Position numbers and translations under genes: made by a program. The notes below the pieces were generated by a model. That model was not told the DNA's origin. It searched no databases and worked only from the letters and a program-made list of their open reading frames with translations. From Emticicia oligotrophica DSM 17448 (GTDB taxonomy: Bacteria; Bacteroidota; Bacteroidia; Cytophagales; Spirosomataceae), in NCBI RefSeq assembly GCF_000263195.1, contig NC_018748.1, forward strand, positions 3,162,001 to 3,226,000: a stretch of DNA of 64,000 nt, in the 5' to 3' direction. Position 1 is the first letter of the stretch. The number at the start of each line of letters is the position of its first letter. Positions 18,306-27,994 of this stretch are shown one piece after another.

Positions 18306-18671
18306 ATGGAAATAGGAACAAAAGTTAAGAAGTTGAGGGAGTTAAGAAACTTCACACAGGAGTTTATGGCAGCTTCTTTAGAGATGACACCTTCAGGGTA
18401 TGGGAAGATTGAGAGAAATGAATCTGAGGTTAGTTATCAGAAATTAGAGAAAATTGCTGAGGTGCTTGGTATTAAGGTGGAGGATATTGTTAATTTCAAT
18501 GAGAAAATGGTTTTTAATATCATGAATAACAACAATAGTAATAATGGCTATGTAGTTAATAATAATGCTATGTCTGACAATGAAAAAAGGCTATATGAAG
18601 AATTAATTGCTCAACTAAAAGAAGAAAATTCTACTTTGAAGAAATTTATTGAAAAACTCCATGAAAAATAG
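18306..18671 (+). CDS. Xre-family HTH transcriptional regulator
   Basis: 121 aa. The N-terminal helix-turn-helix (KVKKLRELRNFTQEFMAASL, then YGKIERNE) is a standard Xre/Cro domain. An Asn-rich linker follows, and a C-terminal coiled-coil (EKRLYEELIAQLKEENSTL) probably dimerises. I chose the ATG at 18306; a TTG eight codons upstream adds residues not expected for the family. It is divergent from the paralogous pair and may regulate it and the island. Confidence 0.88.
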   Translation: MEIGTKVKKLRELRNFTQEFMAASLEMTPSGYGKIERNESEVSYQKLEKIAEVLGIKVEDIVNFNEKMVFNIMNNNNSNNGYVVNNNAMSDNEKRLYEELIAQLKEENSTLKKFIEKLHEK

Positions 18672-18969
18672 TTTTTTTGAAAAGGCATTATCTTGGTTGG
18701 GTTGGTTATAGCTGAAAATATTACCTTCCTTTGGAGTTGGATTATTAAACAAGTGTATTCAACCTACTCCAAGAGAAGATATAAAATGATAAATAAAATT
18801 CAATTAGCAGTAAAAAATCAGAGTGCCTGAAATAGGTTACTTTAGCTAAAAAAATGAATTATTTCCAGTAAGGAGGAGAAGAAGTAAATGCAACAATTCC
18901 AACATTATATGCCTTAGCCAAAGCCTTCAAATTGAAATGAAGGAACTTGTGGATTTTGAAGCCGTAACA

Positions 18970-19467
18970 TCAGTCATTCACTGTAAGCAAAGTTAATATC
19001 TGCTGGGCATTATCAGTCATTAGATTTAAAAAATATTGAGCCATCGGCATAAACTTCTCATCCTCCACATATTTCCAATTATAAGTATCTTTTTCTGTGG
19101 TAATCAAACTTGATGGAATTTTGGGAGAGAGTTTTATTCCAACTGTTTTTTTCAAGAAAACGATATTATATTTCAAACTTGGGTCAATTATATAGGTTTT
19201 ATTATCTATTGTTGTTTCACACCAAGCATGATAATCTCCAACCTTTTTCCCTTTCAGTTTTAGGTTACCATAGATGATATACTTCCCATTTTTATCAATC
19301 AGAGCTAAGTTGCCTGCCACATTTCGAGAAAAGAATCCCTTTGAATTCAAAAATTCACTTAGACAAAAGGCAGACATATAGCATGAGCCACTTGGAAAAT
19401 TACCCACTAAATTTTCGAGAATTTCTTGATAATCAATACAAAGTTTATTCAGTTGGTCTATATTCAT
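18970..19467 (-). CDS. Transglutaminase-like Cys-His-Asp protein
   Basis: 165 aa from the ATG at 19467 (a GTG nine codons upstream is possible). The order SGSCYMSAF (Cys29), DYHAWCE (His80) and YIIDPSL (Asp95) matches the catalytic triad spacing of the transglutaminase/papain-like fold, including the typical 'HAW' and 'IDPS' signatures. It may be an amidase, protease or acyltransferase. No signal peptide or partner is visible. It lies in a run of three minus-strand cargo genes with enzyme-like signatures. Confidence 0.6.
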   Translation of the reverse strand: MNIDQLNKLCIDYQEILENLVGNFPSGSCYMSAFCLSEFLNSKGFFSRNVAGNLALIDKNGKYIIYGNLKLKGKKVGDYHAWCETTIDNKTYIIDPSLKYNIVFLKKTVGIKLSPKIPSSLITTEKDTYNWKYVEDEKFMPMAQYFLNLMTDNAQQILTLLTVND

Positions 19468-19592
19468 TTGATTTTTTTGTCTAATTAAATACACTTAAAT
19501 AAAATAGTTTTGTTTTACTGAATTTGCTATATACTCAACCTTAATGATACAAACATTTAAATATCTTAGTTAGTATGATTTCACAGTAAAAA

Positions 19593-20297
19593 TTATCCCA
19601 AATAAATAACCTCTTTTTCTTCTCTCTCTACAAAATATGCAACTATTTTATCTTTGGGAATGATTAATTTACATACAACAAATTCTGTTTTATAAAGTAA
19701 GCTATTTCTTTTTGCAAACATTTCAGCAATACTTTTATCTAATGTCCAGCTAAATCTATATTTTTTACTTTTGTATTCATCTTTGCTCATTCCTCTATAA
19801 ATAGTTACTTCATCAGGAAGACTTTTTATAAATTCCCTTTCTGAATCTGACATTAAAAACTCCTTTTCTTTTCTATCAGATTTGAATAAATTTACTGTTA
19901 GTGCATAAGGGGCAGTACTATAATCTTGCATTGTGTAGCATTCATTCAAATATGACCAGTATTCTTTATCTGATAGTTTATCAGCATACTTACTAAAAGT
20001 TTTGATTTTATCTGATGCAGGGCAGAAGGATAAAATATAATCAATATCAAATCCTTTTTTAAGAGTAATGAGACTTAATTCATTTATTAGGTTGTCTGCA
20101 ATTATCCAATCTATATCACTAATTTCTTTTTTCCTGAGAATCCTTGCTATATGCTTAATTTTTTGCTCAATTTCTGCTTTACCTATGATTTCAGCTTGTG
20201 TGCTTTTCATCTCCTCCCATTTTTTTTTGAGGTCTTTAAAAGCTTCTTTAAATTCTTCTTCTGTTGAATACTCAATAAGTTTTCCCATGTTTAGCAT
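19593..20297 (-). CDS. ADP-ribosyltransferase-fold protein (R-S-E type)
   Basis: 234 aa. The N-terminal about 150 residues are helical and unrecognised. The C-terminal part shows the R-S-E pattern of arginine-type ADP-ribosyltransferases: VTIYRG (Arg168), FSWT (Ser183, STS-like motif) and EEKEVI (Glu227-x-Glu229), with KDKIVAYF just before the last motif, as in several ART toxins. It could modify a host or phage target with NAD. No adjacent antitoxin is obvious, though the gene next to it might serve. The family call is from motif spacing only. Confidence 0.6.
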   Translation of the reverse strand: MLNMGKLIEYSTEEEFKEAFKDLKKKWEEMKSTQAEIIGKAEIEQKIKHIARILRKKEISDIDWIIADNLINELSLITLKKGFDIDYILSFCPASDKIKTFSKYADKLSDKEYWSYLNECYTMQDYSTAPYALTVNLFKSDRKEKEFLMSDSEREFIKSLPDEVTIYRGMSKDEYKSKKYRFSWTLDKSIAEMFAKRNSLLYKTEFVVCKLIIPKDKIVAYFVEREEKEVIYLG

Positions 20298-20400
20298 TTT
20301 CTATTATTATAAAATAACTCAGATAAGAGTTGCTCGGATTTTAAATACTTCAGCACTATTTTTAATATAGTATGTTTTTTGCCAGATAATTATGATTAAA

Positions 20401-20919
20401 CTAATTTAAAAGCAAATCGCTAATTTTCTTACTTTTATCAAAATTCTGGTTTTTTATTTGATTATATGTACCTAACACAGCTCGAAGAAGCCTTCCAAAG
20501 TTGGCTATTTTAACAGGATTATAATATAGAAAGTTAATCATTATCAAAGAATAAGTATCGAGTGTTAACATAGCTGAGTTTTCCAAATTATCATAAGTTC
20601 TATTGTTAATATTATGATTTTTATCAGTGTGATATTTCACTAAAGTATTCATCCAAGCTTCTGGTTTAGTATCAAAATGTGCTGGTATTCTTTCAATAAA
20701 GCTTCTTTTTGAAGCCATACCAACATAAAAAAAGCTATTAGCTTCATCTTTAAAGAGATATACGCCTCTTCCACCTCTTAAAGCTTTACCATTAAAGAAA
20801 ATCAAATCTTTAAGTGTTAAGGTCTTTAGTGGCAGACCATCTATTAGATTAAGTTTTTCAATTAACTCAAGGACAGTTAATCCTTCTATCTCTTCAAAGT
20901 TAAGTAAGTAATCATTCAT
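20401..20919 (-). CDS. GIY-YIG-like nuclease domain protein
   Basis: 172 aa. After about 45 N-terminal residues comes a GIY-YIG-like core: RGVYLF (52-54), FFYVGMAS (65-67), then Arg77 and His81 in FIERIPAHFD. The catalytic Glu expected later may lie in NLENSAM. The family cuts DNA in repair, mobile introns and some restriction enzymes. It is the most upstream gene of the minus-strand cargo group, divergent from the sspB-like operon 252 bp away. Confidence 0.6.
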   Translation of the reverse strand: MNDYLLNFEEIEGLTVLELIEKLNLIDGLPLKTLTLKDLIFFNGKALRGGRGVYLFKDEANSFFYVGMASKRSFIERIPAHFDTKPEAWMNTLVKYHTDKNHNINNRTYDNLENSAMLTLDTYSLIMINFLYYNPVKIANFGRLLRAVLGTYNQIKNQNFDKSKKISDLLLN

Positions 20920-21171
20920 GATTCCAAAATTTCATTTAGAGTAAAAATTAAAGCATCCTGTGGTTCTATACGCAATTTACTTTGAATGGTATTTTTTTAA
21001 GAATGTATATGATTAAAGCTGAAATTTTGAGAATTAATTTGAGAATAACAAGTAATTTTTAATTCAAATTTTATCTTTTTCATTTAATACAACTCTAAAG
21101 GTTAAAAAAATAATTATTCAATCTTGCATTCATTTTGTTTAACTTTACACAAATATTTATTCAAAGTGTAG

Positions 21172-22044
21172 ATGGTTCAAATAGAAAACAAACGATTTTC
21201 CTTTTCAGGACATGAGTCCTTTCAATGTCGTAGTTTATGGTTAAAAAAAGGATATGATTTTATAAATAGTGGCAAGTCTTTCAATGATGAGGATGCTGTT
21301 GTAATATTGGGTGTAGGAAAGAATATGGTAGCATCTATAAGATATTGGATGAAAGCTTTTGAATTGTTAGATTCAGATGATATTCTAACTGAATTAGCAC
21401 ATAAACTCTTATCTAATGATGGGTGGGACCCCTATTTGGAAGATGAAACAAGTCTGTGGATTTTACATCATCACTTAGTTACAAAGGGTTATGCCACGAT
21501 TTATGGATTAACGTTTAATGAATTAAGGAGAGAAAAAATTGAGTTCACGAAAGATAATTTTTTAGCATTTATCAAACGTAAGTCAGAAATATTAAGAATA
21601 AACACAAATGAAAAAACTGTTGGTGATGATTTTGATGTGATGATAAAATTATATTGTAGGCAAGATTCAAAAGATAAAGAAGATACGCTTTCAGGTCTTC
21701 TTTCTGAGCTTGAAATTATTAAAGCCCATAATAGAGAGAAAGATGTATATTTTATAATTGAAAACACAGAAAGACCCAATTTATCTGAATATGCAATACT
21801 TTACAGTATTTTGTGCGACCAATCATTTAATATGTCAGTTAGCTTAGCATATTTAGAACAAGAGCCCAACAGTGTATCAAGTATATTTGCTTTAAATCGT
21901 TCTGGATTAGTAAATAAAATTGAGGCATTGGTATCAAATGATGCTAATATTACTTACAGTGACCAAGCTGGTATCCGAGAATTACAATTTAAAGCTAAAC
22001 CAACACCTTTTGAAGTATTAGATAAGTATTATGCAGCAAAATAG
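21172..22044 (+). CDS. DUF4007 protein, SspB-like (DNA phosphorothioation)
   Basis: 290 aa. The N-terminal FSFSGHESFQCRSLWLKKG and the following GVGKNMVASIRYW are the hallmark of DUF4007, the domain of SspB, the nickase of single-strand phosphorothioation systems (SspABCD; recalled from the literature). It is the first gene of the plus-strand operon and overlaps the next gene by 14 bp. The very AT-rich codon use resembles its neighbours. In this context a role in choosing or nicking the strand for sulfur insertion is likely; this is inferred from homology and the adjacent DndC-like gene. Confidence 0.8.
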   Translation: MVQIENKRFSFSGHESFQCRSLWLKKGYDFINSGKSFNDEDAVVILGVGKNMVASIRYWMKAFELLDSDDILTELAHKLLSNDGWDPYLEDETSLWILHHHLVTKGYATIYGLTFNELRREKIEFTKDNFLAFIKRKSEILRINTNEKTVGDDFDVMIKLYCRQDSKDKEDTLSGLLSELEIIKAHNREKDVYFIIENTERPNLSEYAILYSILCDQSFNMSVSLAYLEQEPNSVSSIFALNRSGLVNKIEALVSNDANITYSDQAGIRELQFKAKPTPFEVLDKYYAAK

Positions 22045-25000
22045 TCAATATACAACATCAGTTAATATTATCCGTGATGAAAATAGGGATTTGATTTATC
22101 ATCCAACTCCTAACTCAACAAGAGTAGTAAATCAAATTGCCAATGATTTTAAGAAAGGACTACGTTCTTTCAATATTATTGGCACTTATGGCACAGGTAA
22201 ATCTTCATTTCTTTGGGCTTTTGGGCAAAGTCTAAGTGCTAAGAAAGTGTTTTTTAATATTAACTTGGTAACAAATCCTTCTCTTAAAATAATAAACTTT
22301 GTAGGTGAATATAAATCTATTACAGAATCATTTGCAGAATATTTCCATGTAGAAGAACATCAGAATAAACCACAGCATATACTATCTGAAATTTATAATC
22401 AATACCATGAATTAGGGGGAAAAAGCCCTTTATTAATAATTGTTATCGATGAGTTAGGTAAGTTTTTAGAATATGCTGCTCAGCATGAACCAGAGAAAGA
22501 ACTTTATTTCATTCAACAACTTACAGAGTTTGTAAATAATTCTGACTACAATATTTGTCTAATTACTACTGTTCATCAAAGTTTCGATGGTTATTCTTTT
22601 TCACTATCAAATACACAAAGGCAGGAATGGACAAAAGTAAAGGGTAGATTTAGAGAAATTACTTTCAATGAGCCAGTAGAGCAATTACTATTTTTGGCTG
22701 CTGAACATATAGACAATCAAACAAAAGAAGAAGGAGATAGTGATTCAATAAAGAGGGCATTAAAAATTACAAAAGACACCAAAGCATTTAGTTTAGATAA
22801 GGATTTTGCTATTCAAATAGCTAATAAGCTACATCCTTTAGATTTGTTAGCTGCTAATATACTTACTTTGTGTCTTCAAAAATATGGTCAAAATGAAAGG
22901 TCTCTTTTCTCATTTTTGGAGTCAACTGACCATACAAGTTTAGCCAAAGTAAAAATTACGTCAAAAAATCCATTCTACAATATTGCCAACGTTTATGATT
23001 ATCTGATATTTAATTTTTATTCTTTTATAAATACAAAGAATAATCCTGATTTTTTAGCTTGGACAAGTATTAGAAGTGCTTTAGAAAATGTTGAAAGGTC
23101 ATTCGATGATAACCTTGAAGAATATGACAAACTGATAAAAACTATTGGTTTATTATCTTTAATAAGTCCTAAAGGTTCTATTTTGGATGAAGACTTTTTA
23201 ATTAATTATTCAAAAACTTGTTTAGGGATTAAAAAACCTACAATCTTAATAGAAGCCTTAGACCAAAAAAAAATAATACTTTATCGTAATTATAGTAAAC
23301 GGTTTGTGCTATTTGAGGGTACAGACCTTGATATTCAATTAGCTCTTAATGAGGCAGGTAATAAAGTTAGTGAAATTAGTGATGTTGTGACTCTTTTAAA
23401 GAAATACTATCAACTACCACCCATTTTTGCTAAGATGTATTCTTATGAAACTGGCACACCCAGAATATTCGATTATGTTATTTCAGATAAACCTATTAGT
23501 AATGCTCCAATTGGAGAAATAGATGGATTTATTAATCTAATTTTTAATGAACAATTAACTGTATCACAGGTCAAACAAAAGTCTTTAGAACAAGAAGAAG
23601 CCATTATCTATGGTTTTTACCATAATGCAAAAAAAATAAAAGACCAGTTATTTGAAATTGAAAAAACCCAAAAGGTAATTGAAGAAAATAAAGATGATAA
23701 AGTAGCATGGAGAGAGTTACAAAATGTACTGATTCATCATAAAAATTTATTGAATCACTATATCATTGATGGGCATTATAATGGAGAAGTGACTTGGATT
23801 TTTAAAGGACAAGAAAAAAGGATACAAAATCAAAAAGAATTTAATAAGTTCATATCACAAGTTTGTTTAGCAGTTTATACGGACACACCATGTTTTAAGA
23901 ATGAGTTAGTCAATCGACATAAAATTTCAGCATCAATACATTCTGCAAAAAAGAACTATTTTAAAGCACTCGCAAATAATTGGGGAGAATTGGACTTAGG
24001 GTTTTCCAAGGACAAATTTCCACCTGAAAAAACTATCTATCTAACACTGTTAAAAAACAATGGCATTGATGTTTCTTCCAAGAAAGTAGATGACATAAAT
24101 ATAAAAACAGGAAATAATTTTATTCCACTTTGGAAAGCATCAATAGAATTTTTAGAAAGCTCGAAGACAGCAAAAAGAAAAATATCAGAATTAAGTACTA
24201 TTCTTAGCAAAAGACCTTTTAAACTTAAACAAGGATTAATTGATTTTTGGATACCAAGCTTTCTGTTTATTACAAGAAATGACTATGCTTTATTTGGAGA
24301 AGGAGGATATATACCTGTACTAAATGAAGAAGTATTGGAATTATTAACCAAATATCCTGAGAAATATGAGTTAAAGACATTTTCAGTAGAAGGAATAAAA
24401 CTTGACATATTTAATAGTTATAGACTCCTTTTGAACCAAACAACGGGGGAAACTATCTCAAATGATACTTTTATTGAAACAATAAAACCATTTTTAACCT
24501 TCTTTAAAAATTTACCTGAGTACTCAAAGAATACAAAAAGACTAAGTAAGGAAACTTTGGCGATTAGAAATGCAATTGCTAATTCAAAAGACCCAGAACA
24601 AACATTTTTTACTGATTTTCCAACAGCATTAGGCTTTAATTTGGGTAAACTACAGAGTTCAAAAGATGATTTGCAAGAATATACAATTAAACTTCAAGAT
24701 GCAATACGTGAACTAAGAACCTCTTTTGAGGAATTGGTTAATAGGATTGATTTATTTATTCAAGATGAAATTATTGGAGAAAGAGTTGAATTTGAAGTTT
24801 ATAAACCATTACTTCAAAAAAGGTATCAGAAATTAAAAAAGCATCTCTTATTAGCTGCACAAAAGACTTTTGTTCAAAGACTTGATTCACAATTAGATGA
24901 CCATAAAGCATGGTTAAGTTCTTTGACCCAAGCCCTTATAGGTACTACCTTAGAAAAATTAAAAGATAATGATGAACCATTAATTTATGAGAAATTCAAA

Positions 25001-25255
25001 TCTATGATTTTGGAGCTTGATAGCTTAACAAAAATATCAAAATCAGATTTCTCAGAAGAAAAAGAAGATGTAATAAGTTTGGAGATAAATTCATTTAACT
25101 CAGGTAGTAGTAAAAAATTGATTAGATTGCCTAAAAGTAAGCAAGCAGAAGTTAAACTAATTGAAGAATCTATACGTTTAACTTTATCGAAGGATAAAAC
25201 CATGAATATTGCAGCATTAACAAATCTACTTAATGAATTATTTAAAAATGAGTAA
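22031..25255 (+). CDS. Large P-loop ATPase, SspC-like
   Basis: 1074 aa. Walker A is IIGTYGTGKSSFLWAF (about residue 50) and Walker B is LLIIVIDELGKFLEY, followed by a sensor-like LITTVHQSF. The long remainder is helical with a coiled-coil near the C-terminus (DLQEYTIKLQDAIREL). It lies between the DUF4007 and the DndC-like genes, the position of SspC in sspBCD operons. It would power or regulate modification; the sequence shows ATP binding only. Confidence 0.75.
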   Translation: MQQNSQYTTSVNIIRDENRDLIYHPTPNSTRVVNQIANDFKKGLRSFNIIGTYGTGKSSFLWAFGQSLSAKKVFFNINLVTNPSLKIINFVGEYKSITESFAEYFHVEEHQNKPQHILSEIYNQYHELGGKSPLLIIVIDELGKFLEYAAQHEPEKELYFIQQLTEFVNNSDYNICLITTVHQSFDGYSFSLSNTQRQEWTKVKGRFREITFNEPVEQLLFLAAEHIDNQTKEEGDSDSIKRALKITKDTKAFSLDKDFAIQIANKLHPLDLLAANILTLCLQKYGQNERSLFSFLESTDHTSLAKVKITSKNPFYNIANVYDYLIFNFYSFINTKNNPDFLAWTSIRSALENVERSFDDNLEEYDKLIKTIGLLSLISPKGSILDEDFLINYSKTCLGIKKPTILIEALDQKKIILYRNYSKRFVLFEGTDLDIQLALNEAGNKVSEISDVVTLLKKYYQLPPIFAKMYSYETGTPRIFDYVISDKPISNAPIGEIDGFINLIFNEQLTVSQVKQKSLEQEEAIIYGFYHNAKKIKDQLFEIEKTQKVIEENKDDKVAWRELQNVLIHHKNLLNHYIIDGHYNGEVTWIFKGQEKRIQNQKEFNKFISQVCLAVYTDTPCFKNELVNRHKISASIHSAKKNYFKALANNWGELDLGFSKDKFPPEKTIYLTLLKNNGIDVSSKKVDDINIKTGNNFIPLWKASIEFLESSKTAKRKISELSTILSKRPFKLKQGLIDFWIPSFLFITRNDYALFGEGGYIPVLNEEVLELLTKYPEKYELKTFSVEGIKLDIFNSYRLLLNQTTGETISNDTFIETIKPFLTFFKNLPEYSKNTKRLSKETLAIRNAIANSKDPEQTFFTDFPTALGFNLGKLQSSKDDLQEYTIKLQDAIRELRTSFEELVNRIDLFIQDEIIGERVEFEVYKPLLQKRYQKLKKHLLLAAQKTFVQRLDSQLDDHKAWLSSLTQALIGTTLEKLKDNDEPLIYEKFKSMILELDSLTKISKSDFSEEKEDVISLEINSFNSGSSKKLIRLPKSKQAEVKLIEESIRLTLSKDKTMNIAALTNLLNELFKNE

Positions 25256-26351
25256 AGTAAGACATGTATTAGGTATATCAGGTGGTAAAGACAGTGCTGC
25301 ATTGGCGATATATATGAAAAATACATATCCTGACTTAGACATTGAATACTATACGTCTGATACTGGTAAAGAGCTTGATGAAACATACAAGCTCATTGAT
25401 AACTTAGAAGTTTACTTAGGTAAAAAAATAATTCGTTTAGCAGGAGCAGAAAACAGCCCAGAGCTACCATTTGACCATTTTCTTAAAATGTATGGGGGTT
25501 TTTTACCTTCTTCCAATTCAAGATGGTGTACAAAAAAACTAAAACTTGACCCATTTGAAAAATTTGTGGGCAATGACCCTGTAATTTCTTATGTTGGTAT
25601 TAGAGGAGATGAGGATAGAGAGGGTTATATCTCCAAGAAAAACAATATTCAGTCTATTTTCCCTTTCCGTCGTAATATTTGGAGTGAAGATGTAATTTCA
25701 AAAGTACTATCCAATAACAATATTAACAAAGTAATTGAGATATTCAATACTCTGGAAGAAAATGAGAAATCTATTCGCTTCAATGAAGTCTTACTAACTC
25801 CACTATCATTATCCTATGGTTTGCATCAAAAGCTAAATCAATTATTGGATTTGAGTGTTAAGGATTTTAATAAAATAGTTTTTACATTTATTCAATCAAC
25901 TGAATACCCATTAGCTAAAGAATCATCTTTCCCTTTAGTAGATAATGACGATGTACTAATTAGAAGTGATATTTTTAGAATATTAGAAACGAGTGGTGTT
26001 GGTGTACCTGAATATTATAAAGAAGTAGAGTTTGAAGTAAATGGAAAAAAAGGAACTTATGCGAGAAGTCGTTCAGGTTGCTTTTTTTGTTTTTACCAGC
26101 AAAAAATAGAGTGGGTTTGGTTATATGAACAACACCGTGAGCTTTTCTTAAAAGCAATGGAATATGAAAGAGATGGATACACTTGGATACAAGATGAACC
26201 TTTATCTGAACTAATAAAACCTGAGCGAATTCAAAGGATTAAAGAGGATTATATTAAAAGAACTCTTAAAAAAAATAAATCACAATCACATTACTTGCTT
26301 GATATTCTTGCTGATGCAGAAGGAGAAGGTTGTGCAAGTTGCTTTATTTAA
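25248..26351 (+). CDS. DndC/SspD-like ATP pyrophosphatase (PAPS reductase family)
   Basis: 367 aa. The PP-loop SGGKDSAALA adenylates the DNA backbone or the sulfur carrier in phosphorothioation. Cysteines in SRWCTKKL, GCFFCF and the C-terminal GCASCF could hold an Fe-S cluster as in DndC. The start at 25248 (MSKVRHVLG) overlaps the ATPase stop by 8 bp; an ATG 15 bp upstream is possible. The stop abuts the next start (TAAATG), so the operon is tightly coupled. Confidence 0.88.
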   Translation: MSKVRHVLGISGGKDSAALAIYMKNTYPDLDIEYYTSDTGKELDETYKLIDNLEVYLGKKIIRLAGAENSPELPFDHFLKMYGGFLPSSNSRWCTKKLKLDPFEKFVGNDPVISYVGIRGDEDREGYISKKNNIQSIFPFRRNIWSEDVISKVLSNNNINKVIEIFNTLEENEKSIRFNEVLLTPLSLSYGLHQKLNQLLDLSVKDFNKIVFTFIQSTEYPLAKESSFPLVDNDDVLIRSDIFRILETSGVGVPEYYKEVEFEVNGKKGTYARSRSGCFFCFYQQKIEWVWLYEQHRELFLKAMEYERDGYTWIQDEPLSELIKPERIQRIKEDYIKRTLKKNKSQSHYLLDILADAEGEGCASCFI

Positions 26352-27989
26352 ATGGAAGATATAATACTTTATTTATGCAATTTATCAGATAATCAAGAAT
26401 CTTTTAATAAATATCATGCTTTGCATATAAATATTGGAAGTTTCCAAATTTCTATATCATTAAATTTAGAAAAGTCATTTATTAATGCTCTTCCAACAAT
26501 CAATAATATAAACAATTTAATTGATTTTACAGCAGATACATCAGTCACTAAATTTAGAATTTCAATTAGTAACAATTTAGAAAAAAGCAATATAAATGAG
26601 ACATTGGACGAAGTCAATAGTGAACGTAATTTTGTAGAAAGACCAATATCTATTGCAAATACAATATTACAACTGGTAAAAGACTTATCCACTATTCATG
26701 ATAATTTAGTCAGTAGCTATAATTTTATAAGTGATAACTCAAATACTGATAAGCTAAAATATATTGGAGAAATTTCAATAAATGTACAAGTATTAGAATT
26801 AAAAACTGTCGAAAAAATTATTCATTCAATTAGAACAGCCAAGGTAGTAAATTTAGAATCTATTTATTGCAAATCATACTATAGATATGAGAAACCAAAA
26901 AATATTACTTCAGTTCAATTTCTAAATACTAATACTAAGGTTAGAAGATTGGGGTATCTTAAATTATTTTTTAGATTTATTAGAGATAGGAAAAAAATAC
27001 CTGAAGGATTTATAGACAAGAGATTTGAAGAGTACAGTTTGTTGTTTACTTCACAATTGAATGACTTAGTTAATAATAAGGGAATTATTCAAGACTTTAG
27101 AGGGAAATCGGCACAACCCTATATAACACTACTAAAAGAAATGGATTTGATTACAACCATAAATAGAGCTGTTGTACCAACAAAATGGTTAAAAACTTAC
27201 TTAACAATTCGTGATTTTTTTACTGATAATAGTCTTGAAGTATTTGTTTTAGATAAAATTGATAAACTATTCTTTTTGGAAGTTATACTAAAAAAAGACT
27301 TTTTATACACTTCAATAATCCTTGAATTTTTGTATGTTAGACCAGTTTCTTCATCAAAACAAATTATTGAACAATTTCAAAGTTTACTCATATCGAAAAT
27401 AAAAAAAATATCTAATCAAATAAATAATAAGAATAATAAATCAATTTCTCTACTTAAGGAAATTGAAAAAAGGGTAATTAGCTGGAAAAAGCCTGAAAAA
27501 TATCTTGAACACATTATAATACCAAGATTAAATTGGTTAGCAGACCTCGACTTAATAACATTAGATAATAATCTAATTAAAATAAATGATAATTGCATAG
27601 AACTTGTTAGTGAATTAAATTCATGGATTGATATTGAAAATGGATATGTATTAGATTCATCTGAATTTATTAGAAGTTTTTATCCACATATTTATTCAAA
27701 GTCCTGTAATGGTAATTATGGGGCTATCCCTAAAAAAGAACTAATAAATAGTTTAGTCGATGAATATATTGACCAAAGTTTTTCACTCTTTAAAACGCTT
27801 GCCCCAAATCGTGTAACATCATCTCAAGCATTTACTTTTACAAAATATTGTTTATATTTAAAAAATAATATTTCTATCAGTGAAAGTGCTTTATCCACAA
27901 TAATTGAAGAAAATTTTCCAAATAAATATATATATAAATATCAATCCAGTTATGGTGATGGATATATTCAAAAAATTCAACCCCAATAA
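26352..27989 (+). CDS. Unrecognised 545-aa protein in the phosphorothioation operon
   Basis: No known family recognised. The N-terminal about 200 residues alternate short strands (FQISISLNLEKS appears twice in variant form); the central and C-terminal parts are helical with winged-helix-like stretches (DKRFEEYSLLF, LLKEMDLIT, RNKW-like basic patches). There is no signal peptide. Its start directly follows the DndC-like stop and it is 5 bp before the AAA ATPase, so it almost surely works with the operon, perhaps as a scaffold or specificity subunit (inference). Confidence 0.7.
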   Translation: MEDIILYLCNLSDNQESFNKYHALHINIGSFQISISLNLEKSFINALPTINNINNLIDFTADTSVTKFRISISNNLEKSNINETLDEVNSERNFVERPISIANTILQLVKDLSTIHDNLVSSYNFISDNSNTDKLKYIGEISINVQVLELKTVEKIIHSIRTAKVVNLESIYCKSYYRYEKPKNITSVQFLNTNTKVRRLGYLKLFFRFIRDRKKIPEGFIDKRFEEYSLLFTSQLNDLVNNKGIIQDFRGKSAQPYITLLKEMDLITTINRAVVPTKWLKTYLTIRDFFTDNSLEVFVLDKIDKLFFLEVILKKDFLYTSIILEFLYVRPVSSSKQIIEQFQSLLISKIKKISNQINNKNNKSISLLKEIEKRVISWKKPEKYLEHIIIPRLNWLADLDLITLDNNLIKINDNCIELVSELNSWIDIENGYVLDSSEFIRSFYPHIYSKSCNGNYGAIPKKELINSLVDEYIDQSFSLFKTLAPNRVTSSQAFTFTKYCLYLKNNISISESALSTIIEENFPNKYIYKYQSSYGDGYIQKIQPQ

Positions 27990-27994
27990 ATTTT

